The notes beneath the pieces were generated by a model. It ran no database searches and was not told where the DNA came from. It was given only the letters and a program-made list of their open reading frames with translations. The position numbers and the translations under genes are program-made. Shown here piece after piece: positions 9,701-19,287 of a stretch of DNA of 52,728 bases (its first letter is position 1; each line of letters starts with the position of its first letter). Source of the DNA: Caulochytrium protostelioides (taxonomy: Eukaryota; Chytridiomycota; Caulochytriomycetes; Caulochytriales; Caulochytriaceae); contig ML014241.1 of the NCBI GenBank assembly GCA_003615045.1, positions 1 to 52,728 on the forward strand, written 5' to 3'.

Positions 9701-11500
9701 GCGGTCGGTTCGATCAAATGGTCGACCTATCTGCGGTACGTGACGATCGGCTCGGGATATGTGGGGCTGCTGGTCATGATCACGCTGCTGCTGACGGGCG
9801 AAACGGTCAACATCCTGGCCACGTGGTGGCTCGGCCACTGGGCCGAGCAGACGCCCGAAGACCAGCAGGACCGCAACTTCTTCCACATCTACCTGGTCCT
9901 CGTAGCCACGACGTTCACCGTCTCGTTGACGCGCGCGATGCTTTTCTTCTACTCGTCGTGGCGCACCTCCACGAAGCTCTTTGACCGCATGCTCAACGCG
10001 CTGCTGTACAGCCCGATGCACTTCTTTGTCTCGCGCAGCCTGGGCCAGGTCCTGAACCGCGTCTCGGCCGACACGAGCCGTGTCGACCTCAATCTGCCAA
10101 TGATCTGGTTTGACTTCCTCCAGTGCTTCGTCATGATGTGCGGCATGTTCCTGCTCTCGATGGTGTTCGTGCCCTGGCTCGCGATCATTATGCCCTTTGA
10201 GCTCGCACTCTTCTACTGGCTCCGCTGTTACTTCATCGCGTCCTCCCGCCAGATCATGCGCATCGACGCGTTGACGCGCAGCGCCGTGTATGCCGAGGTC
10301 CCGTCGACCCTCGAGGGCCTTGCCGTGATCCGCGCGTTTGACGCAGCGCCACGTTCGCTCAAGAACTTCTACCACATGCAGAACGAGAACACGCGCACCT
10401 TCTTTGCTTACCTGAGCGGCTCGCGCTGGCTCGCCATCCGCCTCGACGCCCTCGCGTCCACGTGGTTGACGCTCATGATTCTGCTGCTTGTCGGCCTGCG
10501 CGGGCCCCTCGGGCTGCCCACCAGCAGCGTCGGTCTCGTCATCAGCAACACGATCGGCCTGGTCGGGCTGCTCGGCTGGGTCATCCGCCAGGATGTCCAG
10601 GTCTCAAGCATGATGGTCAGCACCGAGCGCATCCTCGAGTATACCCACCTGCCCGACGAAGGCCCCCGCGAGACGGACCCGCACCGCGCGCTGCCGGCCA
10701 GCTGGCCCGCCGCCGGCCAAATCGAGTTCCGCAACCTCACGATGGCGTATCCTTCGGCGCCGCACCGCCCAGTCCTGCGCGACCTGAACCTGACGCTGCC
10801 GGCGGGCAGCAAGGTCGGCGTGGTCGGCCGCACGGGCGCCGGCAAGTCGTCCATCATACAGGCGCTCTTCCGGCTCGTGCCCATCGCGGACGGCGCCATC
10901 GTCATTGACGGCGTCGCTACGACTGACGTCGGCCTCAGCGACCTGCGCCGCCGCATCGCCGTCATCCCGCAGGACCCCGTGCTCTTCAAGGGCACCCTGC
11001 GCTCAAACGTCGACCCGTCAGGCCAAGCCTCGGACGCGGCGCTCTGGGAGGCGCTGCGCACCGTCGAGCTGGCCGACCGCGTCGCCAACACGCCCGCGGG
11101 GCTCGACTGCCCCGTCGCCGAGAACGGGGCCAACTGGTCCGTCGGCGAGCGTCAGCTCATCTGTTTGTGCCGCGCGATTCTCAAGGACGCCAAGCTCGCG
11201 ATCTTGGACGAGGCGACCGCGAGCATCGACGCTGCGACCGACGCGCGCATCCAGACGACGCTGCGCACGGCCTTCCGCACCGCGACGATCCTCACCGTCG
11301 CCCACCGCATCCGCAGCGTCGCCGACTACGACCTGATTCTCGTGCTCGACCGCGGGCAGGTCATCGAGCTCGACCGCCCGAGCCGGCTCCTCCGCAACCC
11401 GGAGTCCCACTTCTACGCGATGTGCCAGGGCACGGGCGAGTTCGACCAGCTCGTGGCGCTGGCGAAGCAGGCCGACGAGCAGTATGGGCGCCCCGAGTAA
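6731..11500 (+). CDS. ABCC/MRP-type full ABC transporter (1589 aa)
   Basis: Membrane exporter with the order TMD1-NBD1-TMD2-NBD2 and no obvious extra N-terminal TMD0, so of the short MRP (ABCC4-like) type. The first in-frame ATG (MAPHDG) is used; the frame upstream only opens with TTG. NBD1 has Walker A SSVGGGKTS near residue 640, in which the usual first glycine is serine, signature LSGGQRARVALARA near 731, and Walker B LLLLDDPLSAVD, where Asp replaces the catalytic Glu. NBD2 is canonical: Walker A GRTGAGKSS near 1365, ABCC-type signature WSVGERQL near 1469, Walker B LAILDEATASID and H-loop VAHRI. This NBD asymmetry is typical of ABCC proteins (glutathione or organic-anion conjugate export in the family). 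An acidic Asp/Ala linker encoded by GAT/GCT repeats (about 9240-9700) separates NBD1 from TMD2. The substrate cannot be inferred. Confidence 0.9.
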   Translation: MAPHDGTAVTPSSAAAAPPAHYPLEPIPTTSSTALSKTGTGDDGASESTAIDGGASGRGRRSASSDPKRSGSRFSVRLPWRTDRRLAATRLRGGGAKGADDAAMSPPRRPKRWERTTTLPRRSDFGFVGKWTFTYMTPLMVRGYKRLFTIEEIAAVEKGDESCHMQTQLRAAWDDLVRRRTHADDPYPNFWWVLIRVFGPYYVVGMGMALMEGGIMIVQATFLGWFLDAYTAEDHAATWGWAVGICLCSWLVTLVHHVSLFVMSRVGTRARAGLTGLLYTKCLRLSVSHATSPGMIVSIISGDLQRLEDGSPLMGYPPVVVIEMGVILYLIWRYIGWSAFITLGTLIAFIPLQCFLAYHYGRLRKQAVHLRDARIKNLNDLFSGIAVVKMYAWEPYLSALIKRLRAREMAKVLPGGLMEAFTQGFYFCSAEVTLMVAFVSHWALGHTLDTSAVFSVAAYLGLLRLHVGIFLPVGMQFISECSVGLARIRNFMALPEIMPETPQAFEARRAREWPDPREYQATGPVAQSQGELVARLEDAVFWWSRMPLEAMNLELGSRTDTAATTSTADSHGHDDLLAKRSRFGSDVWRWMLRHVAPRWAPPPEPAAAPAGPVNHNGTEHVHFELGPLNLDLRRGKIVAVCSSVGGGKTSLLNALLGEMDLASGRSRVRTRRVGYASQTAWLVGGTIQDNIVFGRPYDAAWFAQVTTACALARDFEILPQGALTRIGDRGTSLSGGQRARVALARACYDRDVDLLLLDDPLSAVDPHVARSLFDACFRGLLAEKAIVLVTHQLAYVQRCDEVLVLDAGRVAAQGTYAHCARTATSAFAATLLQNEQVAAADDGDADDVDDAAENSVRSSTSAATAAATAAATAAGSLAITTLTGGPPQGDQRTSGLRHRIPGSHEAPSHADAAATADADAILPSGVSPQQAVMTSRHLSMKVAETDDRADVDDDADDADDADADADAIKMALDDDDASENENAIGVKEKVAVGSIKWSTYLRYVTIGSGYVGLLVMITLLLTGETVNILATWWLGHWAEQTPEDQQDRNFFHIYLVLVATTFTVSLTRAMLFFYSSWRTSTKLFDRMLNALLYSPMHFFVSRSLGQVLNRVSADTSRVDLNLPMIWFDFLQCFVMMCGMFLLSMVFVPWLAIIMPFELALFYWLRCYFIASSRQIMRIDALTRSAVYAEVPSTLEGLAVIRAFDAAPRSLKNFYHMQNENTRTFFAYLSGSRWLAIRLDALASTWLTLMILLLVGLRGPLGLPTSSVGLVISNTIGLVGLLGWVIRQDVQVSSMMVSTERILEYTHLPDEGPRETDPHRALPASWPAAGQIEFRNLTMAYPSAPHRPVLRDLNLTLPAGSKVGVVGRTGAGKSSIIQALFRLVPIADGAIVIDGVATTDVGLSDLRRRIAVIPQDPVLFKGTLRSNVDPSGQASDAALWEALRTVELADRVANTPAGLDCPVAENGANWSVGERQLICLCRAILKDAKLAILDEATASIDAATDARIQTTLRTAFRTATILTVAHRIRSVADYDLILVLDRGQVIELDRPSRLLRNPESHFYAMCQGTGEFDQLVALAKQADEQYGRPE

Positions 11501-11649
11501 CCCCTCGCATTTTCTACCTCATCCACGATCTCTCTCGACATTCTCACAATATCGACGCTTTCATTATTTCGGATGCGCTGTTGCGGGTTCTATGTTTCAT
11601 TGGTACAGTTCGTGGCTGGATCGCAGCTGTGACGGGAGCCGCGACGGGA

Positions 11650-14250
11650 TTAGGGGAACCCGCCGCCCATCCCGCGGGCGAGCTTGCGGTCGTGGCCGCG
11701 CTTCCGCGAGTGGTTGCCCACGCGGGCCTTCTGCGCGTTCTTTCGCCGCTGCTGGTCGCGGCTCAGCGGCGCGCCGGGCTCCCCGGACGGCGCTTCCGCG
11801 GCGCCATCGCCGGACGTATGACCGCCGCGGCTGTTGGCGTCGCCGCCACGACCGCCGCCTTGACCGCCACCGCCACGGCCGCGGCCCCGGGGACTGCTTA
11901 CGCCGCGCCTCCCGCCACGGCCACGATCGCTCCCGCCGCCGCCGTTGCGGGGGGAATTCGACGATCGCAGCTCCGCGGGCTCATCGGCATCTTGGGCCGA
12001 CGCCCCATCGCTATCGCCGCTATCGTCGCCCTCGTTCGAGCGCTGGAGCGGCCGGTTGCCGCGCCACGCATACTTGGCGAGCAGGCGGTTGCGCGCGGGC
12101 GGGGGCATGCGGTCCATCTGCCGGCCCCAGCCCTCGATCTGCTCGTGCGTCAGGCCGGACGCCTGGACGAGCGCGAGCCGCTCGGGGTTCGCACGCGACG
12201 GCCGCTGGAAGAAAGCCGGGTCGCGGTCCCAGGCTTCGACGAGCGGCTGCTCGAACGCGCGCGTCGGGTCGGGGGGCGCATCGGCCGCCGCGGCGGAGGC
12301 CGACGGCGAGCTCGCGGGGCCCTTCGATGCGGCCTTGAGTTTCGCGCCCGCGACGCCCTCAACGTCGGCGCCCTCGTCGGCATGCAACCCCATCGGCGGC
12401 TCGTCGTCGAAGGTATCGTCGTACTCGTCCTCGTAGACGGCGTCGGCATCGAAGCCGAGCACGCGTTCGCGCTCGGCCACACTGAGCTGGTTCGTTGCAA
12501 AGATGCGCAGGGTGCCGGGAGCCTTCGGGATCGATTTCGAAAAGGCGGCGACGGACGCGTCGGCCTCCGGCTTGTTGCGCGCGCTCTTCGGTTTCACGGG
12601 CAAGACCTTGAACCGCGGCGACGCCGTGCTCGGCGTCGACGGCGGCGCGGTTCGCTTCGGCGCCGGCGCCGGCGCCGGCGCCGGCGGCAACAGATCGACC
12701 GGCGGCAGGTTGCCTTCCAAGTAGGAAGCCACGACGGCTTCGCGGTCATTCTTGTAGTACACGAGCAACCGCGCCACGTGGTCGGCGGCCAAGTCGGGGA
12801 ACATGTCGCGAATCTGCTGGATCGCGTCACTCTGCTGCAGCGTCTCCCACGTGGCCTCGCTGCTAGGAGCGGCGATGGCAGCAGCAGCAGCAGGGTCCGG
12901 GCTGTCGGCGGCGGCGGCGCCGCCGAGAGCGGCAAGGTCCGCGCACACGTGGCGGTCGTCGACGTTGACGAGGCACTGCTCGAGCGAGTCGGCCGCGAAC
13001 TTGAGACGGATCGTGTGCGCTGTCGTGGCCCACTGGCGGATGCGGTGGCGCAGCGGGAAGCATGTCTCAAAGTCCGCTACAAGCCGTGTTTCGCGCAGTG
13101 CGTGCTGCGGCGCGGCCGGGCTGTCGGTATGGCTGAGCGACTCCATGAGGAAGGCGTAGAAGCCATCGATGTCGTCGGGAACGGCGACGGGCAGCACAAA
13201 GACGGTCGGGTCGTCCGTAGCATCCTGCTCGCGCGACCATGACTGACCCGGGGCGAGATGCCAGAACAGCAGCCGGCCATAGAGGTGGAGGATGCGGAGT
13301 TTCGCAAACAGCATCGCTTGGTGGTCTGACGCGGAGGACGACGCCAAGGTCTGACGCGCGGTCAGCAGATCATACGTTTTGATGAGAAACGGCTGTAGGT
13401 CAGACAACGCGCGGAAGGATGCGATAAACGAGTCCGACGCATCGGCGTCGGCGAGGGCCAGCATCACGTCGATCCCACGCAGAAGGAACGCGAGATCGGC
13501 GTCCACGCCGTCGGCCACCGCATCCGGCTTGGGCAGTGGCGTGGTGAGGGTGGCTTGGACGAGCAGGTCCCATGCGTCCGCATAGGACCGGAGCAGGCGC
13601 GGCGCGGCGGCCACGAGGGCGTCGGCGACCACGGCCTCGATGGCGCGCGGGTACAGCGGCGCGAACGCCGCGACCGTCGCGAGCAGCCGCGACAGCGGCC
13701 ACAGCGCGGCCGGATCGGCCTCGTCATGCGCTGCTTCTGACAGCGGCTCTTCCTGCGTCGAGGACGCGGACCCATGCTCCGTATCCGTATCCGCGGCGTT
13801 GGGGCCGTTCGCCGTCTTTGGGTGCCGGCGGTCGTCGTCGTTGGCGAGGAGGCGCAGCAGTCGCCGGATCACGCGGATCACCAGGCGGTGGAGGCAGCGT
13901 TCCTCAGGGGTGATACTAGCGGCCATCGTCTGGGCCAACGCAGCGGGGTCCTCGCTGCGCCATCGCGCGGACTCGAACGCGTGCCACCGGCACTGCAGGC
14001 CCTCGAGCAGGACGTCCAGAAAGAGCAGAAAGGTCGTCTGGTCCGCGGAGACGAACGCTACGGCTTGGCGGAAGAGCCGGTCGTCGGCGGCCAGCAGCTG
14101 CTGCAGGCGGCGCAGGGCCCAGGCCAGCTGCTGCGGGTCCGCATACGGCGGGATGGACGGCGGGGGCGCCGCCGACTGGGGCGACAGAGCCGGCGGGATC
14201 GCCGGGGCCCAGACCGGCCAGGGCTCGGTGACCGCAAATGGCGCTACCAT
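11650..14250 (-). CDS. ASCC2: ASCC2-like CUE-domain protein (866 aa)
   Basis: Homologue of activating signal cointegrator 1 complex subunit 2, which binds K63-linked ubiquitin through its CUE domain and recruits the ASCC helicase complex to alkylation damage and collided ribosomes (family knowledge). The CUE domain is clear near residues 465-515 (IQQIRDMFPDLAADHV, then LLVYYKNDREAVVASYLEG). Downstream is the acidic family signature YEDEYDDTFDDEPPMG, and the basic C-terminus with KARVGNHSRKRGHDRKLARG matches the ASCC2 tail. The start chosen is the ATG at 14250 (MVAPFAVTEPWP). The frame stays open to another ATG at 14502, but that extension is Arg/Ser-rich and unlike the protein. The middle holds RGG-like and Gly/Arg-rich low complexity. 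It converges on the ABC transporter. Confidence 0.85.
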   Translation of the reverse strand: MVAPFAVTEPWPVWAPAIPPALSPQSAAPPPSIPPYADPQQLAWALRRLQQLLAADDRLFRQAVAFVSADQTTFLLFLDVLLEGLQCRWHAFESARWRSEDPAALAQTMAASITPEERCLHRLVIRVIRRLLRLLANDDDRRHPKTANGPNAADTDTEHGSASSTQEEPLSEAAHDEADPAALWPLSRLLATVAAFAPLYPRAIEAVVADALVAAAPRLLRSYADAWDLLVQATLTTPLPKPDAVADGVDADLAFLLRGIDVMLALADADASDSFIASFRALSDLQPFLIKTYDLLTARQTLASSSASDHQAMLFAKLRILHLYGRLLFWHLAPGQSWSREQDATDDPTVFVLPVAVPDDIDGFYAFLMESLSHTDSPAAPQHALRETRLVADFETCFPLRHRIRQWATTAHTIRLKFAADSLEQCLVNVDDRHVCADLAALGGAAAADSPDPAAAAAIAAPSSEATWETLQQSDAIQQIRDMFPDLAADHVARLLVYYKNDREAVVASYLEGNLPPVDLLPPAPAPAPAPKRTAPPSTPSTASPRFKVLPVKPKSARNKPEADASVAAFSKSIPKAPGTLRIFATNQLSVAERERVLGFDADAVYEDEYDDTFDDEPPMGLHADEGADVEGVAGAKLKAASKGPASSPSASAAAADAPPDPTRAFEQPLVEAWDRDPAFFQRPSRANPERLALVQASGLTHEQIEGWGRQMDRMPPPARNRLLAKYAWRGNRPLQRSNEGDDSGDSDGASAQDADEPAELRSSNSPRNGGGGSDRGRGGRRGVSSPRGRGRGGGGQGGGRGGDANSRGGHTSGDGAAEAPSGEPGAPLSRDQQRRKNAQKARVGNHSRKRGHDRKLARGMGGGFP

Positions 14251-15192
14251 CCTCGCGTCGCGTCTCGCCACGTGCGGGGCCGTGCTGTATGGTGCTGGGC
14301 CGTATCGTGCCGCGTCGCGTCGCGTACGACGTTTCCGGTGATCGCGGGGTGATGCGATCGAGGACCGATCCGGTCGCCCGATGGTCGGGTGCGTGGCGAC
14401 GTTTGCGGAGACGCAACAGCGTCTTGCAGAAGTCGTCACCGTACGTAGCAGCAGCACGACGCTGGCACGGCACCCCGGTCGAGAACAGGACGGCGGGCCC
14501 AAAGGATGCCGGCTGCCAAGTATCGGTGCCCAGGGGCGCCTGCTTGCACCACGCGGGTCCTGGCAGCCTTGCTTAAGGGCCTATAGCGGGCCTGCGGCAT
14601 CGCTGCGGCATTGCGCGATGCCGCCGCTCGCAAGCCGACGGGTGCGCGCGCCGGCTTTGGCCGACAGACGCGGCGGAACGGCGGCGTGGCAGGGCCCGCA
14701 GGGGCGGGCGTCGCGGGACGCCACAGACCGGCCCCAGCTCACGACCGGCACGGGATCCACTCGCGCGGTCAGTCGAGTCCCGACGCCCTTCTTTGCCTTC
14801 GCGCCCCGGCCACGTCGATGCCACGGCGCCGTCACGAGCCAAATGACGGCGGTATGGGCGATGCGGCTCATGATCCTCCTCGCAGCTCATCGCACGGATC
14901 CGCGCGTTGGTTGGCATGCGGAAGCAAGGGGCGTGACGTCGACGTCCGCCAAACTCCGACGCAGGCGTCGCCCTCTTTCATACCGCTCCGTTCGTACGCG
15001 TTCCGGCTCCTCCGCCGCGCGAGGCGGCCTGTCTGCTTGCGCACTTGTCGTGTTGGTCGGGTTGACCGGGCTGTTGTTGGCCAGGCGGCCGTTTTCCATG
15101 GGATCGTCCGGCTTGAGACCTCTCGTGCATCCGCTCTCCTGGTAGGCGTTTACCGTACCACGAGCGGAGTTTTCTTTTGGGCGGCCGCAGCA
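14251..15192. other. Shared upstream region of ASCC2 and TAF13
   Basis: A 0.94-kb divergent promoter region. The frames are open in places but contain only Arg-rich, non-conserved sequence. A CGGCCGCAG sequence just before the TAF13 ATG could be a splice acceptor for a 5'-UTR intron, but I could not identify a matching first exon. No RNA gene seen. Confidence 0.5.
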
Positions 15193-15549
15193 ATGGCGGT
15201 CCGCCGCGCACCCGCCAGCTCGCGGTCGAAGCGGCCCGTGTTTTCCAAAGCCGAAGTGGCGCGACTCATGTACGGCTTCGGCGACGCGCCGACACCGCAC
15301 CCGGACACGGTCGAGCTTGTCACGCTGCTGCTGCACGAGTACTTGCAGGAATACTGCACGGCCGTGCTCGCGGCTGCGGGCGGACGCAAGCCCAAGCTGC
15401 CCGCGTTCCTGCATGCGCTGCGCCACGACCACAAGAAGCTCGTCCGTGTTCATGAGCTGCTCGCGCTGGACCAGGAGCTTACCTCGGCCCGCGCCACGTT
15501 CCGCGACATCGAGGAAGTCGCCGCGCCGGCCTCTGGCGTGAAGAAGTAG
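15193..15549 (+). CDS. TAF13: Transcription initiation factor TFIID subunit 13 (118 aa)
   Basis: Small histone-fold subunit of TFIID, which pairs with TAF11 (family knowledge). The protein carries the hallmark FSKAEVARLMYGFGDAPTPH at its start, the middle helix region VELVTLLLHEYLQEYC, and the conserved end DHKKLVRVHELLALDQEL followed by an acidic tail. The length matches TAF13 from other species (about 120-130 aa). The ATG at 15193 is immediately followed by the basic MAVRRAPASS leader. No intron is needed in the coding part. It shares its upstream region with the divergent ASCC2 gene. Confidence 0.92.
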   Translation: MAVRRAPASSRSKRPVFSKAEVARLMYGFGDAPTPHPDTVELVTLLLHEYLQEYCTAVLAAAGGRKPKLPAFLHALRHDHKKLVRVHELLALDQELTSARATFRDIEEVAAPASGVKK

Positions 15550-16393
15550 CCATGCTGAAGGCCCGGCGCCTAGCGTGGTGTGTGATAGATAACGAACAAA
15601 CTTTGATGATGTAACACACGAAACGAGTGATACGTCATGATTGTGGAGAGACGAAAGGAAGCTGATTGCATCATCAGTATCGAGCGATCCAGGCTTGAAG
15701 CAGTACGCTTATCCTCGAGAACCAAGGCCGATGTCTCGCCCGAACCGCCTGAGGTGTGCTCGTGGCTGCACGAGGCCGGTGCTCATGGCGCAAGAGGGGC
15801 ATGCGGTGGCTGGCCATGGAGCGCCGTCGTGCGACATGCTTGAGCGACGCCACGGCTGGGAGGGGGGAGCGCGGCGGGCAGCGATCGAGGTATGAGCGGA
15901 GACGTCTTGAAACTCAGCTGACGGGGTCGCCTTGATCGGCCGCATCACGAGTTGCCCCTCATGGCGAGTCTACGTGCGCGATGAGCTGCGACGTCGCGTG
16001 CCACTGCGTTCGTGCTGTGTACCTGACGACGGATCGCCGCTGCCGCCGCCTCCACGCCTAGTCGACGTCGCACGCGCCATCGGCCTAGCACACCGCCCAG
16101 CCATCCCATCCCATCACGGGTCCTCCTCCTCGTTTCGCCCGTATCCCGCTACCTCTTCACTCACGACGGCGGCTGACTCCCTGCGGCTTTGCTTGCCGCC
16201 CGCAATTGACGAACGTCGGATCGAGCAGCCACGCCGCTTTTCTCCGACGTCTCTTGCCCGCCGTTCCATAGCTCTGTCCTCACCGTCACCGCACACGGCT
16301 GACTCGTCGCTGTTGATCGCTGGCCGCTGACCGCTCGCCGCTGACTGTAGGCCGCGTGACACGCAGAGCGCACAGCGGCCACCGCCTGCTCGG
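15550..16393. other. Intergenic region TAF13 to Borealin
   Basis: No gene or RNA supported. Base composition is lower in GC than the neighbouring genes, and CCATCCCATCCCATC-type pyrimidine stretches near 16100 suggest the upstream region of the next gene. Confidence 0.5.
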
Positions 16394-17762
16394 ATGTCGG
16401 TGCGCCAGACCGAGTCACGGGCAATTCCTGTCGACGGCAAGACGGCTCTCTCCCGTCCTCGCGGCACGGCAGCGGCCACAGGCGCCGATCGCGGCGCTGC
16501 GATGGCCGGAACAGCCACAATGACTGGGGTGTCAGCACCGGCACCACGGATGAAGGCGCCGCCGCCTGGATCCAAAACCTATCTCTCCCAGCATGCGCGC
16601 GACTCCTTACGCAAGAATCTCCACGTGGAAGGTAAGCTCCGCCTGATGGATTCCTAAGGGATCCCTCCTGGAAACAGCGATCCGCACCTGACAGCGGGCT
16701 GGCCCGCTCATATGCCGACGACGCCTCCTCACCGTCTGCTTTTTTTTTATTTTGTGGTTAGCCGAACACCGCATCAAGCAGCTGGATGCCGAGACGGAAA
16801 TGCTGATGGCCAGCGTCCTGAGCCGTGCCGAGGATATCATCTTCGCGCTCCCAGCACGACTGCGCCGGATGCCGCTCGGCACCTTTCTCGATACCTACGG
16901 CGGGGACTTGGACCGCGCGCTCGCGGCCCAGGCTGCCGTCCCTGCCACGCCGTCGGCGCCGTCCACAACAACGCATGGCCTACTCGCCGCCGTCGCGCCC
17001 ACCCCCGCCACGGCCGCCGCAGCGGTGCGCCGCATCACCTTCAACCACGGCCGCGCGGCCGTCACCCTACGCGCGGCCGATCCGACGGCAGACCTCCCGC
17101 CCACGCTCCCCGGCACGCCGCACATCGCGGACGCGTTGCGCGTCACCGCGGCGTCCGCCGCGGCCACGCCGCACGTGCCGCGCCAAGGCGCGCGCCTCAG
17201 CATCGCCATCCAGAACGGCCGCACGGTCGTCGACTTTGACACGCTCGGCTACCTCCCGGCGAACGCGCCGTCGGCGGCGCCGTCGGCGGCCCCGTCGGCG
17301 GCCGGATCTCGCCGCGCGAGTCCGCGGTCAGGGTCCATATCGCCGCAGTCGCTGGACGTCGGGGCCCTCGAGACGCTGTTTCGCATACGGCCGGCATCTG
17401 AGACGGACGCGGCGGATGCCGCCGCCGCCGCCGCCGCCGTGGCTGCTGAAGGCGCCGCCGCCGCTGACGCCGAGCTGGGACTGGACCTCGCCGCCGAAGA
17501 GGAGCTCGGGGAGCAAGTGCGGCTCCTCGCGGCCCAGTTCAACCGGTACATGGCTTACTTTGACCAGCGCGCCGCCGCGCGGAAACAGGGGCAAGCGCCG
17601 TCGTCCGCGAGCGCGACGCCGTCAGCGGCGGCGGCGATGACCACGACCGCGGCACGGACGGCCGCGTCGGACGCCGCTGCTGATGGCGGTGATGATGCCG
17701 GTGCTGGTGCCGATGGCGGGGATGCACCCACCGGTCCTGATGCCAAGCGCCGTCGGTCCTGA
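16394..17762 (+). CDS. Borealin/Nbl1-like chromosomal passenger complex subunit (2 exons, about 412 aa)
   Basis: Exons 16394-16631 and 16762-17762. The 130-bp intron has donor GTAAGC and acceptor TTGTGGTTAG after a T-rich tract. The join gives LRKNLHVEAEHRIKQLDAE, which restores a continuous helix like the Borealin N-terminal helix (human ...DREVEIRIKQIESD). It is followed by IIFALPARLRRMPLGTFLDTYGGD, matching the family's L-P-x-x-L-R-x-M and GGD features. Borealin binds INCENP and Survivin to place Aurora B at centromeres and the midzone (family knowledge). Residues beyond about 170 (ITFNHGRAAVTLRAAD; LSIAIQNGRTVVDFDTL) may be the C-terminal dimerisation domain. A PSAA-type repeat (12-bp unit, 17265-17300), an Ala/Asp-rich acidic region and a basic DAKRRRS end follow. 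The start could instead be the ATG at 16502 or 16550. The Borealin call rests mainly on the N-terminal block. Confidence 0.68.
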
Positions 17763-18403
17763 GCGGCTGGCCACGTGCTCGTCATCTGGCTGTGCTCCAG
17801 AGCGCCCATCCCTCCTTCTGACGCCGACGCCACAGCTCGCTGTTGGCCGTGGTCGTGGCGAGCGGCGCGCGAGAGGCGCGCGGCGTCACGGTGGCGCAGC
17901 ACCCTGCCCGACCGGGCTCCGCGCCGCACCCCCCGCCGCGTGGCCGGCCGCCGGCCGCCGTCGCCATCCCATGCCGCCACGACCCCTTTTTCTTATTTTG
18001 GCTGTGATCAACAGAAGAGCCCCCGTCGCCGCGCACATGCCGTCGCCATCGCTCGACGGTGGGTCCTGCCAGCCAGCGAGCAGCTCGATCGATGGACGCG
18101 CTGATACGCGCCGTGATACTCCTGCTAGCGCTCGGCTGTTCCTGCGATGATCTCGGCCGCCGTTGGCATCGCCGCTCGCTGCTCGTCTCACCTTCCCCGA
18201 ACCCAACGCCCGCCTCAGCGACTGACCGCTGTTGGTGGCAGTTCCACGGCACCAATCAGCCGAACCAGATAACGCCACGCGTCTCGCTGCGGACGCTGAT
18301 CGCTCGCGGACAGATCGTCACTGCAGTCCCGCCCTCGCTTGCTGCGCGGTCTCCGGCGGACTCGGACGCGCGCGCGGAGGTGGCCACGTGACGCCTTGTC
18401 GCG
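17763..18403. other. Intergenic region Borealin to SNX3
   Basis: 640 bp with no supported gene. It holds the Borealin 3' end and the SNX3 promoter. Confidence 0.5.
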
Positions 18404-19179
18404 ATGGGCTCGCACTTCATAGCCAACCCGTACAACGACGGCCCGGGCCTCGATTTCCGGGATCAGAGCGCGGAGGACCGGTACGGCGTCCCCGAGAATT
18501 TCCTTGAGGTCGAGGTGCGCAACCCGCAACTGCGCCTGCGCAACGGTACCAAGTATGTCGACTACGAGATCCTGTGCCAGACCAACATCCCCGCCTTCAA
18601 GTTGGCCAGCTCGGCAGTCCGACGGCGGTACAGCGAGTTCGTGTGGTTCCGCGATGCGCTCGAGCGCGAGAATACGGCAATCCAGCTGCCGCCCCTTCCG
18701 CCCAAAGTCTTTACCAACCGGTTTGCCGAGGATGTGATCGAGACCCGGAGGCAGGGTCTCGAGCGGTTTATCCAGATGTAAGTGGACCCTTGATACGGGG
18801 CCCCACGGCCGTAGCGGATCCCGCTTCCGCTTTGATCGATGACCGATGATCGGGCTGCCAGTCTACTCACGACTCCTGGTGTGCATGGATCTCGGGATGA
18901 TGTCTTTTCCTTTTTCATCCGCGAATAGCTGCGCGGGACATCCCTTGCTGCAGACGCGATCCAAGTTGCTCGCGCCCTTCATTCAAGGTAAGACCTCCTT
19001 GGCGTGCTTGGCGGCTCATGGCCGGCTCCGCTCTCACGTCACCCACGGGGCGACGAAAAGCGCCAACCTGGACGATCGATCCACCGACTCACCAAGCATG
19101 TCGTATGATGGCTGGTCATTTCTGCGATGCCCTCCTTTGCCTGGCATCAGATCCGCAATTCAACAAGGACAATTTCTAA
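18404..19179 (+). CDS. SNX3: Sorting nexin SNX3/Grd19 (3 exons, 153 aa)
   Basis: Exons 18404-18777, 18929-18987 and 19151-19179. Introns of 151 and 163 bp use donors GTAAGT and GTAAGA. Exon 1 encodes nearly the whole PX domain: YGVPENFLEVEVRNPQ, the PI3P-binding RRRYSEFVWFRDALE and PPLPPK, and RRQGLERFIQ. Joining to exon 2 continues as FIQICAGHPLLQTRSKLL, and the 29-nt last exon adds DPQFNKDNF and the stop. This matches the compact SNX3 plan of about 160 aa with little beyond the PX domain. SNX3 binds endosomal PI3P and works with retromer to recycle cargo such as Wntless or Fet3-Ftr1 in other organisms (family knowledge). It ends 108 bp from the convergent GH30 gene. Confidence 0.9.
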
Positions 19180-19287
19180 TGAAAAAAAAAAAGGTGCCGC
19201 CCATGCATGGCGCCGTGATGAACGGCGCCGCTGCTGGTGCCGTTATGTGCGTATTAAGTTAAATGCCTCTCTCGTGATCTTGACGTT

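Noticed and set aside
11167-13242. 691-codon plus-strand open frame across the end of the ABC transporter and ASCC2
   Set aside because: It overlaps two well-supported genes in other frames and has no recognisable domain. Long antisense frames are expected at this GC content.
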